A DNA stretch of 64,000 bases from JBHHUI01 sp965248775 (GTDB lineage Bacteria; Chloroflexota; Anaerolineae; Anaerolineales; JBHHUI01), in assembly GCA_965248775.1 (NCBI GenBank), contig OZ252150.1:2170001-2234000 (forward strand), read 5' to 3'. This document shows positions 17,822 to 27,297 of this stretch, in pieces. How positions within the stretch are numbered: position 1 is the stretch's first letter; every line of letters starts with the position of its first letter. The translations under genes were made by a program, and so were the position numbers. A model generated the notes under the pieces. That model saw only the letters and a list, made by a program, of their open reading frames with translations, was not told the DNA's origin and made no database searches.

Positions 17822-18064
17822 ATGTTTGTAAATAAATACGAATTATTAATAATCGGAAAGAGGCGGGAGAAAGAGCTTGTGCGCGAAGCTGAGACTCGTC
17901 AATTGCTTCACCGAGCTGGCGTGCGCTCAAACCGGGGATGGCTCGAACTGATCCACAAGCTCCTGGCGAGCACGAGTCGTTTCCTGGTTTTCCTGGGCCG
18001 TAAGCTACGGCAATACGAGTTGCTGGTCGCAAAGCAGTTATCGCGCTCGACGACAGCAAGTTAG
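17822..18064 (+). CDS. Small basic hypothetical protein
   Basis: An 80-residue ORF from ATG 17822 (GAAAGG upstream). Residues 1-30 are charged and helical (KRREKELVREAETRQLLHRA); the second half is amphipathic (WLELIHKLLASTSRFLVFLG). No recognised domain. It lies 26 bases before the next gene on the same strand and may share a transcript with it. A longer start at 17702 is possible but its N-terminus looks non-coding. Confidence 0.45.
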   Translation: MFVNKYELLIIGKRREKELVREAETRQLLHRAGVRSNRGWLELIHKLLASTSRFLVFLGRKLRQYELLVAKQLSRSTTAS

Positions 18065-18090
18065 TTCGACTTGAAGGATGATGGTATCAG

Positions 18091-18459
18091 ATGAACATCA
18101 CTTTGAAGATTGAGAACACGTTAATGAGCTGGCTATCTCGGGATTATCGACGCAGGATTTTGGGCCAGGCATTACCGCGCACGTACGCATTGTTCGCTCA
18201 GAAGTACCCGCAGTGGACGTCAGTGCTCTTCGACGAGCACTTCCTCTCTCACGGAGCCGCGCCCATTCTGCAGCGCATTCCGGAAGATTTCACAGCAGCG
18301 CACTCGAGCGTACTGGCCAACGCCTGGGCAAATCAGATGATTTGGTACAGCGAGGAATCCAAGCAGAGGCATATCAGCGAGCTGTTACCGGCGGCATGCG
18401 ATTTTATAGGCTTTCTGCAAACAGAATTTCATCGCGAGGCGAGGTTGGAGGCGGCTTAG
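18091..18459 (+). CDS. Hypothetical protein, stop codon adjoining an insertion sequence
   Basis: A 122-residue, soluble, helical protein (MNITLKIENTLMSWLSRDYR at the start; WANQMIWYSEESKQRHISEL near the end). No family recognised. The TAG stop (18457-18459) lies inside the 8-bp target site duplicated by the IS4-type element, so the insertion left this coding sequence just complete. Without the element the next gene, the ParB-fold protein at 20034, would follow about 90 bases later, so the two may once have been co-transcribed. Confidence 0.5.
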   Translation: MNITLKIENTLMSWLSRDYRRRILGQALPRTYALFAQKYPQWTSVLFDEHFLSHGAAPILQRIPEDFTAAHSSVLANAWANQMIWYSEESKQRHISELLPAACDFIGFLQTEFHREARLEAA

Positions 18460-18461
18460 GT

Positions 18462-19935
18462 CCAATACCTTTCAAATAAGCAAACAGGTGGCACCCGAGG
18501 CATACTTGTGAGATATACAAATTCGCAAGATGCCAGGGGGCCACCTGATGGGATACAGATTACGCGAGGTTGACATCGAGAGCAAGTTTTGCCGGGAACT
18601 GACATTTACAAGCCTGAGCCGGGTTATTCCGCCAGATGTGGTCGAAGCAGCGTTGGAGGCAGAAGGCTTGAAAACGCAACGCGAGCGCAAATTGAATCTG
18701 GTCGTGACAGTGTTTTTAATCATCACAATGAACATCTACACGCAATCTTCTCTGGGGCGGGTAATGCGTAAGATCGCCCAGGGGTTGCGGTACATCTGGA
18801 ACAATCCGGAATACGCGGTACCGAAAGACAGTGCGATTACCTATCGGCGCTATCAACTGGGTGCTCGACCGGTCGTGCGTTTGTTTCGGCATGTATGTCG
18901 ACCGATAGCTACGACGGAGACAGCCGGCGCGTTCCTCTTTGGATTGCGCCTGATGGCCATCGATGGCACGGTTGAAGATGTGGCTGACACGCCGGAGAAT
19001 GCGGCGGCTTTTGGACGGCACCACAGCCCGCGCGGCCAGAGCGCTTTTCCGCAGGTGCAAGGGGTGTATCTGGTCGAGTGCGGCACGCATACGATTGTCG
19101 ATGCGGGCTTCTGGCCTTGCCACACCAGCGAGCGCATAGGTGGTTTTCGCCTGTTGCGCTCAGTCGAGATGGGCATGTTGGTGATGTGGGACCGTGGGTT
19201 TCATGATTATGACATGCTGCGCATGGTTTTGGAGCGCGGGGGACACATTTTGAGCCGATTTCCAGCCCATGTCCCGCTGTCCATTGCCAGATGGCTCCTA
19301 CACCGCCTACCTGACCCCCTCCGACTACCAGCGCCGCAAGCGGGGCGAGCGCCTCCTGGTGCGCATCGTCGAATACACCATAAGTGACCCGGCACTCCCC
19401 GGTTACGGTGAAGTGCACCGCTTGGTTACCACCTTGCTGAACCCCGAAGCCTTCCCAGCCCTGGAACTCGCGCGAGCTTATCACGAACGCTGGGAAATCG
19501 AATTGGTCATCGATGAAGTCGACACCCATCAACGTCTGGCCGGACGCCCGCTGCGCAGTCTCAAGCCGGTCGGGGTCATTCAGGAACTGTATGGCCTGCT
19601 CATCGCACACTTCATCATCCGCTTCCTGATGCATGCGGCTGCCCAACGCACCGGTCTCGATCCCGACCAACTCAGCTTTGTGCATGCACTCGAACTCGTG
19701 CGCGACACGCTCGCCGAGTTTCAAAAGACGGCCGTTGACCAACTCGGCCAACTCTATGACCGCTTGTTGCATGACATCGCTGACGTTCGTCTGCCTCTCC
19801 GCCGTGCCCGTTCAAACCCGCGTGTAGTCAAACGCAAGATGTCAAAGTTCCGCCTGAAACAGCCGGAGCATTATCACTGGCCCCAACCCCGACAACCTTT
19901 CCGGCAAGCTTTGGCCCTTATTTGAAAGGTATTGG
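18462..19935 (+). mobile_element. IS4-type insertion sequence, copy 1 (internally deleted)
   Basis: The 1474-bp element begins CCAATACCTTTCAAATAAG at 18462 and ends with the exact inverse at 19917-19935. The target GCTTAGGT is duplicated at 18454-18461 and 19936-19943. Its transposase gene is broken by internal deletions relative to the second copy at 24076-28160. The target resembles that of copy 2 (GGCTAGTG). Confidence 0.93.
18530..19925 (+). pseudogene. IS4-family transposase, frame broken by internal deletion
   Basis: The N-terminal half reads from ATG 18530 (GYRLREVDIESKFCREL) through catalytic Asp candidates LRLMAIDGTVEDV and VMWDRGFHDYDMLRMVLERG to ILSRFPA near 19264. Compared with copy 2, the sequence between FPA and PLPDGSYTAYL has lost an 11-base piece (AAGCCTAAAAA) and a further short segment, so the C-terminal half (RAYHERWEIELVIDEVDTHQ, carrying the family Glu) lies in another frame from about 19269 to 19925. 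No functional transposase can be made from this copy. Identity to copy 2 outside the lesion looks complete at protein level. Confidence 0.87.
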
Positions 19936-20033
19936 GCTTAGGTCACGTACCGTTGACGCTCGACCATAGCCGCGCCTGAGTATTCAAAAAGCACTATGCC
20001 CCAAAACCGTCACTTCACAACAGGACAATTATC

Positions 20034-20483
20034 ATGACAACAATGATCAATTCGAAATGCACCCTTGAGGCAGCTGCACGCGATGATTACGACAATGCGC
20101 TTCGTAAAGCAGCTTGGCGCGGAATTCGCACTGCGCTCAAGCGCGGCTGCAACGATCTGTTGCCGACGAGCACCGTCCTTGAACAACTCGATCTTCACAA
20201 CCAGCGGCAGCTCGGACTGCAACATGTTCCGCTCGACAAGATCGTCGGCAGTACCGGCCGCTATCGAGATTTCGATCTGACATTTTTACCGCGCCGCAGA
20301 GAGACGGATGGCCGCTGGCTGCGCATAGCTCGTGCACGGCGAGAAGGGGTCAGCCTGCCCCCACCCCGGCTATACAAGATCGGCGAGGTGTATTTTGTCG
20401 AAGACGGCAATCATCGCATTTCCGTTGCCCGCGCGGCTGCGCAAGGACATATCCTTGCATGCGTAACAGAGCTTGACGCTTAA
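20034..20483 (+). CDS. ParB-fold (ParB/sulfiredoxin-like) domain protein
   Basis: A 149-residue protein. The second half has the ParB N-terminal-like pattern: VPLDKIVGSTGRYRDFDLTF, then LPPPRLYKIGEVYFVEDGNHR and ISVARAAAQG, where the E/D-G-N/H-H-R box is the nucleotide-binding signature. Proteins of this type are common in Chloroflexota genomes as stand-alone genes of unknown role; they need not act in chromosome partition. The start at 20034 has AGGA nine bases upstream. An IS4-type element separates it from the small genes upstream on the same strand. Confidence 0.68.
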   Translation: MTTMINSKCTLEAAARDDYDNALRKAAWRGIRTALKRGCNDLLPTSTVLEQLDLHNQRQLGLQHVPLDKIVGSTGRYRDFDLTFLPRRRETDGRWLRIARARREGVSLPPPRLYKIGEVYFVEDGNHRISVARAAAQGHILACVTELDA

Positions 20484-20773
20484 AATTTGAACAGCGAACC
20501 GAGGTGTCAACGACTGCACCGACGAGTTTAGGACAATCGCATCTAGTACTACAACGAGAGTTTGTCATTCTGAGGAGCGAAGCGACGAAGAATCCCTGCC
20601 ATGAAAAGTGAATACATGCTCAATTACAGTGATTCCTCGCTTCGCTCGGAATGACATCTGGAGTTACACGCAAACTTGCACACGGGGTTAGTTACCTTAA
20701 AGCATAACCCTATAGGCGCTCCCGACCCATCGCCAGGCTAGACTCCGAGATCCGTGAGGTCGGACCCAGGGCT
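20484..20773. other. Intergenic region with a dispersed palindromic repeat
   Basis: No gene is visible. The repeat at 20564-20655 is the only notable structure. Both flanking genes (ParB-fold and glycoside-hydrolase-like) end towards this region. Confidence 0.5.
20564..20655. repeat. REP-like imperfect palindrome
   Basis: The left arm GTCATTCTGAGGAGCGAAGC (20564-20583) and the right arm ending GCTTCGCTCGGAATGAC (20639-20655) are inverted versions of each other around a loop with GAATCC/GATTCC. Repeats of this GTCATTC...GAATC type are scattered in many bacterial genomes. It lies between two convergent genes and may end transcription. Confidence 0.6.
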
Positions 20774-22723
20774 TTAATTTGAAGCTGTTGTGCAATTGGG
20801 CCACCAACACGGGTTTGTAGAAATAAATTCCATCAGTGCGGCATATTTCGGCGACGCATCCTGATCGAGATACTCAAGTGCACCCCAGCTACCCCAGCGA
20901 TTCCATTTTCCAACAGTTTTGTAATGAACGAAGAGCTGCCCGCCCCTACTTCGCCCCTCGGCCAAATATTCGCTATACAGTTCGCCCATACGCGCGTCGC
21001 GGTTGACATTCTTAAATAAAGTTGTGGTGGGATCGCTATCCTCCCAATCAAAGCCCCCTTTCACAAGATGCTGGCCGCCCTCATAGGTAATGAATTCCAG
21101 GCCATAGGAGTCCGCGATTGGTGCTCCGTCCGACATAAAGGAATACACCTCCTGCAGGATACCCCCGGGCGGGCTATCGGGAAGTAATCCGCCAATGGTG
21201 AGTTCATCGAACACCCTGTTCACGCCACCATCCGCATCACTTGACCAGCTTGCCAGCACGTCGTCGCTTTCTTCATTTGTAATCACGCCAAAGTAGGGTG
21301 CAATCGCGAGCGCGTCGATACCGTGCTCCACGCAGGGCGCGCCCTCCACCCAAAGAGGGCAATCCAGCGCCGCCGTTAATGTCCACGGTACGGCAGCGTG
21401 GCTGGCCATCACACAAACCACACGCTCGCTCTGATCACCCCACACACTCTTCCAGGTTTCGCAGACTTCGGCCATACGTTTGCCATACCAGTTGATGCGT
21501 TTGAAATAGCCGTCATCTTCTCCCCTGGGCCAGGCGGCCTGCGTCTGCTGTTCCACCCAATCCCCCTGTTGGAAGACCGTGTTCCAGACCTCGTTGGAGT
21601 ACTCTACATACACGCGTCGATCGCCGGCAAGCGTATCGCGTGTCAGTGTGGCGAATTCGGAAATGTACTCATCAGTCGCGCGGTGTGGCATTGTGAACCA
21701 TGGATCGGCATGCACGCGATTGGCGAGTTCGAGCATGAGTTCGGGAGGCGCACCTTCTATCGACCAGTGCGCATCCGTCATGCGTGGGCGCGCGCCCCAC
21801 TCGCCTTGATTCGTTTCGTTGTTGATAAACATCCAATCCGTGAAGCGCAGCACTCTGAAAGGCGCAATTTTGCTCAGGAAGTCGGGGTTGAAGATCTGGC
21901 TCTCGTACGTATCTTCGAAATCAGGCATGCCCACACGGCTATTGCGGATGTAATTACCGGTTCCGTTGGGGTCGGTGGAGATGATTTTTAGCAGCACCCC
22001 TTCATTGTTGTGCGTAACGTTAATCACATCCCGCCCGGGCCGCGAGGCGACTTCATCTTTGCGGGCGGCGAAATCATATTCAAGGGTGCCCTCGCCGTCG
22101 TAGAGAACGATATACTGCCCGGCCGGATAGCGGTCGCCGATCTCGCGCAGCATGAGGGTCCCGACCGACCAGAAAATGGGATCATCCTGCGGAGCCGGCA
22201 ATGTGCGCACCCAGCCATGTTCGTCCAGATCGATCAAATCTTGCTCGCCGGTGTCCCAAAAGAAGTCGCAATCAGGTTGCTCGCCGGGAGTGCAAAAGGG
22301 TATCCAGGCGCGCGAGGGTTTGAAGACATCCAGAAGCGGCAATTCGGTCGAATAATCCACCATGAAGTCGAGGTGGGTTCCCAAAGGAGAATTGGCATTT
22401 GGATAGGGAGCTGCTGCACCCGTGGGTGAGATTATGGGAGTGGGCTGCGCTTCGTTTGTAGCTGTTTCTGAAATAGCCGCGGCCGTGGAAGTGGGTTGTG
22501 TCTCGCTTGTCGCATTTTCCGGCGTGGCCGAGTTGCTTGGCGCTTCGGTGGAACTTGTGGAGGGAGTGGATTGGACAGCCGTTACTGCGAGTGGCGGTTC
22601 GTTCGATGAACCGTCGGGAATTGGGACGACAATTGTTGCCGCTGGCGCTGCCACTGTGCACTGTGTGCCGAAAAGCGTCAAGAGCGAAAGGGTTGTGATG
22701 AGGAGGGATTTGTTGTGAATCAT
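20774..22723 (-). CDS. Exported glycoside-hydrolase-like (TIM-barrel) protein with Ser/Thr-rich linker
   Basis: A 649-residue exported protein. Residues 1-25 are a signal peptide (LLITTLSLLTLFGTQC); the Cys lacks a canonical lipobox residue before it, so lipidation is uncertain. A low-complexity Ser/Thr/Ala/Pro linker follows to about residue 100. The folded part has YVEYSNEVWN, a segment seen in cellulose-binding and glycosyl-hydrolase-like TIM-barrel proteins, with Glu and Asn in the position of acid/base residues. ALAIAPYFGV and LEFITYEGGQHLVKG could carry a second acidic residue. Paired Cys (CTPGEQPDCDF, CWWPNC) suggest an oxidising, extracytoplasmic location. Substrate unknown. Confidence 0.62.
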   Translation of the reverse strand: MIHNKSLLITTLSLLTLFGTQCTVAAPAATIVVPIPDGSSNEPPLAVTAVQSTPSTSSTEAPSNSATPENATSETQPTSTAAAISETATNEAQPTPIISPTGAAAPYPNANSPLGTHLDFMVDYSTELPLLDVFKPSRAWIPFCTPGEQPDCDFFWDTGEQDLIDLDEHGWVRTLPAPQDDPIFWSVGTLMLREIGDRYPAGQYIVLYDGEGTLEYDFAARKDEVASRPGRDVINVTHNNEGVLLKIISTDPNGTGNYIRNSRVGMPDFEDTYESQIFNPDFLSKIAPFRVLRFTDWMFINNETNQGEWGARPRMTDAHWSIEGAPPELMLELANRVHADPWFTMPHRATDEYISEFATLTRDTLAGDRRVYVEYSNEVWNTVFQQGDWVEQQTQAAWPRGEDDGYFKRINWYGKRMAEVCETWKSVWGDQSERVVCVMASHAAVPWTLTAALDCPLWVEGAPCVEHGIDALAIAPYFGVITNEESDDVLASWSSDADGGVNRVFDELTIGGLLPDSPPGGILQEVYSFMSDGAPIADSYGLEFITYEGGQHLVKGGFDWEDSDPTTTLFKNVNRDARMGELYSEYLAEGRSRGGQLFVHYKTVGKWNRWGSWGALEYLDQDASPKYAALMEFISTNPCWWPNCTTASN

Positions 22724-22826
22724 AAAAGTTATTGTGCCAGTTTGCTTTTACTGATTCTTGAGTGAGTCAGATCAATTGACGATCCCCTATTAGTCCTGCA
22801 GTGTAGATTGCGAATTAATTACGATT

Positions 22827-24067
22827 TTACTTATCGCGCAGGAGCGGCAATCCGGCGAGCATCACGATTCCCGCGATGATGGGTAGTGCACGGGGATCGA
22901 GCAGATCGAAGATGAGACCTGATATTGGCGCCGCGACAATGAGGGAAATGGCGACGATGAACAGGAACAGCCCCATAAAGTTGGCGTTGTGCTCGGCCGG
23001 GATCAACTCGCTCAGCAGCGCCGCAGGCAAGATGAACACCGCCACGTCCCCGAGCGCCCACAGCGGCAGCAGCGCATAGGCCTGCCACTGCGCATTGATT
23101 AGGGCGAGGAAAAGTCGCCCAGCGCCAGCAACACCACTGCGAGCAGCAGCATGCGAAGCTTCCCGAATCGGTCCGCGGTCCAACCCCACGGGAGTGCAAA
23201 CAACAATTCGAGTACGATGAGGGCCACAACGATCACTCCGATCTCGCTCTCGGAAAACCCGAGTACCTGCTAGAAGTAGAGCGTGCTCAACCACAGCATC
23301 AGGTTGTAGCCTACCGAAAACACGAATGCGAACCCCCAAAAGCGCACCACGCGCGGATATGCGCGTACGGTTGTAAACGCCTGCACGAGATCGTTGCGGC
23401 TTAGCGAACGCGCTGCAGGGTCGGTTGTCGGATCGGAGAGTGGTGAGGTCCCGCGGCGCTGTGCTGTGGCCGAATCCAGCGCACCTTCGTTGGCCAGCAG
23501 CCCGGTGAGCAGCGCAGGGATGGCGAAGAACGCCAGCGCGCGAAAGGCAAATTCGAAACCGAATGCATCCAGCGTCGCCGCGATGAGGATGGTGATGGCG
23601 AGATTTCCGGCGACAGAAGCGGTCTGCACCGCGCCTCTAACACGTCCGTGCTGTGCCACCGGGAAGTTATCTGGCAAGCTGAGCGCCAGCATGGCTGGCT
23701 GCACCATTTGCACGCCGAAATACAGCAGCGCGAGCGCGTCTCCGACCAAAATGAATGGGCGCCGGCGTCCGATAGGCGTGCGCAGGCGGTCGCTCAAGCG
23801 CCCCAGGTTTGCACTGGCTAGACCAATGACGCCGTAGGCCGCACCGGCAAGACTGATGGTGAAGGCCGAAGCCCCCAGGTCGGCAAGCAACAACGGCACC
23901 AACCAGAGCGTCTGGCCCACCAAAGGCGTGCCGAAGAACTGATGGGGTAGCAACGGTAGCAATCGGCGTTGCCACGAGACATGGCTTGCAAGCGGAAGCG
24001 TCACGGTGGGAATATAGTCTTGTTGTAAGGATAAACAAAGCCCCGCCCCGACGTGTGCCAGGGCGGG
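22827..24067 (-). pseudogene. MFS transporter, broken by TAG and a frameshift
   Basis: The N-terminal half reads well (GQTLWLVPLLLADLGAS, GRLSDRLRTPIGRRRPFILV, the MFS loop 2-3 signature) up to STLYF, then TAG at 23270-23272. The same frame continues (QVLGFSESEIGVIVVALIVL, WGWTADRFGKLRM) and then needs a frameshift near 23110 to reach the last helices (FLFIVAISLIVAAPISGLIF) ending near 22827. Twelve helices would be expected. The N-terminal start is unclear (a GTG near 24003 is possible) because a nested insertion sequence begins at 24076. The substrate cannot be inferred. Confidence 0.8.
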
Positions 24068-24071
24068 GCTA
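24037..24071 (-). terminator. Strong GC-rich terminator on the minus strand
   Basis: AGCCCCGCCC (24039-24048) and GGGCGGGGCT (24062-24071) form a perfect 10-bp stem; on the minus strand it is followed by TTTGTTT. It would end a transcript coming from beyond 28.1 kb, now separated by the nested insertion. The insertion's target duplication overlaps the edge of this hairpin. Confidence 0.7.
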
Positions 24072-24824
24072 GTGCCAATACCTTTCAAATAAGGGCCAAA
24101 GCTTGCCGGAAAGGTTGTCGGGGTTGGGGCCAGTGATAATGCTCCGGCTGTTTCAGGCGGAACTTTGACATCTTGCGTTTGACTACACGCGGGTTTGAAC
24201 GGGCACGGCGGAGAGGCAGACGAACGTCAGCGATGTCATGCAACAAGCGGTCATAGAGTTGGCCGAGTTGGTCAACGGCCGTCTTTTGAAACTCGGCGAG
24301 CGTGTCGCGCACGAGTTCGAGTGCATGCACAAAGCTGAGTTGGTCGGGATCGAGACCGGTGCGTTGGGCAGCCGCATGCATCAGGAAGCGGATGATGAAG
24401 TGTGCGATGAGCAGGCCATACAGTTCCTGAATGACCCCGACCGGCTTGAGACTGCGCAGCGGGCGTCCGGCCAGACGTTGATGGGTGTCGACTTCATCGA
24501 TGACCAATTCGATTTCCCAGCGTTCGTGATAAGCTCGCGCGAGTTCCAGGGCTGGGAAGGCTTCGGGGTTCAGCAAGGTGGTAACCAAGCGGTGCACTTC
24601 ACCGTAACCGGGGAGTGCCGGGTCACTTATGGTGTATTCGACGATGCGCACCAGGAGGCGCTCGCCCCGCTTGCGGCGCTGGTAGTCGGAGGGGGTCAGG
24701 TAGGCGGTGTAGGAGCCATCTGGCAATGGACAGCGGTTTTTAGGCTTGACATGGGTTGGAAAGATAGTGTTTAAAAGAGTGTGTAAACGGCGTTTCTGGC
24801 AGGATGCGAATAAACACACTTTGA

Positions 24825-24960
24825 AACAAACAGGCGCTGGTTGTCCAGCAATCGCTGAGCGCAGGGGCTGTCAAGGGGTTCAGAGCAAATCGAGCTGAAT
24901 TGGAGTAGCGCCCTTGACAGCCACAAACCAGCGATTAGGCTGGGACAACGCCTGTTTGTT
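24825..24960. repeat. Long imperfect hairpin (about 50-base arms) downstream of the IS256-family transposase
   Basis: The left arm 24825-24877 (beginning AACAAACAGGCG, ending TGTCAAGGG) and right arm 24911-24960 (beginning CCCTTGACAGCC, ending CGCCTGTTTGTT) are inverted copies with a few mismatches around a 33-base loop. It lies between the transposase stop and the element end. Transcribed, it would fold into a very stable stem that could shield the transposase gene from outside transcription. Confidence 0.75.
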
Positions 24961-24965
24961 GGCAT

Positions 24966-26225
24966 TTAGAATTCAAACCTCCCCTCAAAGCGGATAGCAA
25001 GCTGGTTCAGGATTTTGGCCCAATCGCGCATGGGCGTGGTCCATTTGGCACTGGCATTTTGACTGACCAGGAAAAGCAATTTACGGACCGCCTTTTCGGA
25101 GGGCAAAGCGCCCTTGGTCTTGGTGACTTTGCGCAGTTGGCGATTGTAAGCTTCGATGGCATTGGTGGTGTACATCAAGCGCCGGATCTCGCGCGGGAAA
25201 TCGAAGAAAGCACTTAGCTCGGCCCAGTTGGCCCGCCAGGACTTGACGGCCATAGCATAGCTCTCGCTCCAGTTCTGCTCGAGCTCGTCCAGGGCAGCGG
25301 CAGCGCGTTCGAGCGTGCTGGCTTGGTAGACTTTACGCAGGTCGCGGGTGAAGTCTTTGCGGTCGGTCCAGGTGACATATTTCAGGCTATGCCGGATTTG
25401 ATGCACAATACAACGCTGGACGATGGTTTGCGGGAAAAGCGCCTCAATGGATTCTGAAAAGCCGTTGAGACCATCCACTGCGGCGATGAGGATATCCTGC
25501 ACGCCGCGCGTTTGCAAGTCAGAGAGTACCGAAAGCCAGAAATTGGCGCTTTCGCCCGTGGAATTCCCGACCCAGTGCCCGAGCACGTCCTTGTGGCCGT
25601 CCATGTCCACCCCCAGCACCACATAGACCGGGACGCTGGCAACCTGATTGTCACGCCGCAGCTTGATGAATAGGGCATCCAGATACAAGAGTGGATAGAC
25701 TGCGGCCAGCGGTCGGTTCTGCCAGGCTTCGACTTCCGGCCAGATCTTATCGGTGACCTTGCTGACCAGGCTTTCGGAAACATGGACCCCATACAGGTCA
25801 CGCATGGTGGCTTCGATATCGCGCGTGGAGGTGCCCTTGGCATACAGGTACACGATCTTTTCTTCCAGCTCGTTGCTCAGCGTGCGATTGCGCTCCAGGA
25901 TCTCGGGCTGGAAAGTAGCGTTGCGGTCGCGCGGTACGTTCACCACCGTCTCGCCGCCCGAAGTCTTTAGCTTACGCTTGCGGCTCCCGTTGCGGCTGTT
26001 GCCTGAGTTGTGCCCTTGCGCTTGATAGCGCTCGTAGCCTAAGTGCTCGCTCAACTCGGCTTCCATCAGCTTCTCTAGTGTCTGCCCGAACAGCCTAGCG
26101 AAGATGCCATCTTTGCCGAAAAAGTCATCGACACTTTCGGCGCTCAGCAGTTCGGCCTGTAGTTGTTCGACTGCCGGCCCATGTTTCGATAGGATTTCCT
26201 GTGTACGTGCTTTTTGTGTTGGCAT
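24966..26225 (-). CDS. IS256-family (Mutator-type) transposase
   Basis: A 419-residue intact transposase. The catalytic Asp residues are in LLYLDALFIKLRRDN and IAAVDGLNGFSESI, and the Glu in TTNAIEAYNRQLRKV. RCIVHQIRHSLKYV is the family C/H-x-H signature. The ATG at 26225 has AAGGAG at 26231-26236 on its strand. The third element is inserted just upstream of that ribosome site, and its TCCTT target duplication (AAGGA on this strand) recreates the site, so translation signals survive but the native promoter is displaced. Confidence 0.92.
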   Translation of the reverse strand: MPTQKARTQEILSKHGPAVEQLQAELLSAESVDDFFGKDGIFARLFGQTLEKLMEAELSEHLGYERYQAQGHNSGNSRNGSRKRKLKTSGGETVVNVPRDRNATFQPEILERNRTLSNELEEKIVYLYAKGTSTRDIEATMRDLYGVHVSESLVSKVTDKIWPEVEAWQNRPLAAVYPLLYLDALFIKLRRDNQVASVPVYVVLGVDMDGHKDVLGHWVGNSTGESANFWLSVLSDLQTRGVQDILIAAVDGLNGFSESIEALFPQTIVQRCIVHQIRHSLKYVTWTDRKDFTRDLRKVYQASTLERAAAALDELEQNWSESYAMAVKSWRANWAELSAFFDFPREIRRLMYTTNAIEAYNRQLRKVTKTKGALPSEKAVRKLLFLVSQNASAKWTTPMRDWAKILNQLAIRFEGRFEF

Positions 26226-26236
26226 GTTGTCTCCTT

Positions 26237-27297
26237 TAGGACTTACGCAAACCAGGGAGAAACTGAGACAATGTGTGAATGAACAAATTATCTCACTGGG
26301 ATTACAGCCAATTTCTCTTGGTTAGCCAAATCAATTACACACAAACCTACTTTGCTGACCATAGTGAACATTTGAGCCACGATCGTGTCAATCGACTGAT
26401 GAGGGAAAAATATTTACGCCACGGGAACTGCGCCAAATGGTGCGCAAAGAGTTGGTTCTCTCTGAAGATGGCTACATTCTCTTTGATGATACGGTGCTTG
26501 ATAAAAACCATTCCTTTGCCATTGAACTGGTGCGTAGGCAGTGGAGTGGCAACGCCAAAAAGGTAATCAAAGGCATCGGGCTCGTGACTTGTGTCTATGT
26601 CAATCCCGACATCGATAAATTCTGGGTCATCGATTACCGCATTTTTGACCCTGCGCGAGATGGACGTAGCAAACTCGACCACTTGTTGGATATGTGGCGA
26701 ACCATTCTGCATGTGGAACAGCTTCCTTTCCGCACTGTGTTGATGGATAGCTGGTATGCGACGATGAAAGTGATGAAAGCAGTCGAAAAAGCCGGCAAAA
26801 TCTACTACTGTCCGTTGAAATCGAACCGGCAAGCGACAGAAAGTCCTGCGGATGACTACTGCCGAGTTGATGCGCTCTCTTGGAGCGCTGAGGAGATTGA
26901 AGCGGGAAAAATGGTTCATCTCAAAAAGTTTCCAAAAGGTCATCAAGTGAAACTGTTCCGGATTGCGGTGTCTACTCACCGCACAGAGCATGTGGTTACC
27001 AATGACCACTCTCAAGATTCCTCAGATGCTACAGGCATAGAAAGTGCCATCCGCTGGAAGATTGAGCAGTTTCACCGAGAGGCCAAACAGCTAACCGGGC
27101 TGGAAGCATCTCAATGTCGTTCGCAACGAGCACAGCGCAATCATATTGCTTGTGCCATGCTTGTCTGGGTACGCCTGAATCAGATTGCGCAGGATGCACA
27201 TACGAATGTGTATCAAATTAAGCAAGGTTTGTTGAGCAACTACATGCGAACTCAGCTTCGGCTACCTTCTATCTCTATGCTCCCTGCGTAAGTCCTA
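26237..27297 (+). mobile_element. DDE-type insertion sequence with TAGGACTTACGCA ends, copy A (innermost)
   Basis: The 1061-bp element begins TAGGACTTACGCA and ends TGCGTAAGTCCTA. The target TCCTT is duplicated at 26232-26236 and 27298-27302. It is nearly identical to copy B (60065-61126) but one base shorter, which shifts its transposase frame. Related elements are common in cyanobacteria. Confidence 0.9.
26279..27291 (+). pseudogene. Transposase of the TAGGACTTACGCA element, copy A, frameshifted
   Basis: The first frame from ATG 26279 reads NKLSHWDYSQFLLVSQINYT to LMREKYL. A one-base loss plus a substitution near 26405 (GAGGGAAAAATATTT against GAGGGGAAATAAATTT in copy B) then shifts the frame. 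The remainder (ELVLSEDGYILFDDTVLDKN onward) is open from about 26437 to 27291 and identical in protein to copy B except at two residues. Copy A is therefore dead as a full-length enzyme. Confidence 0.87.
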
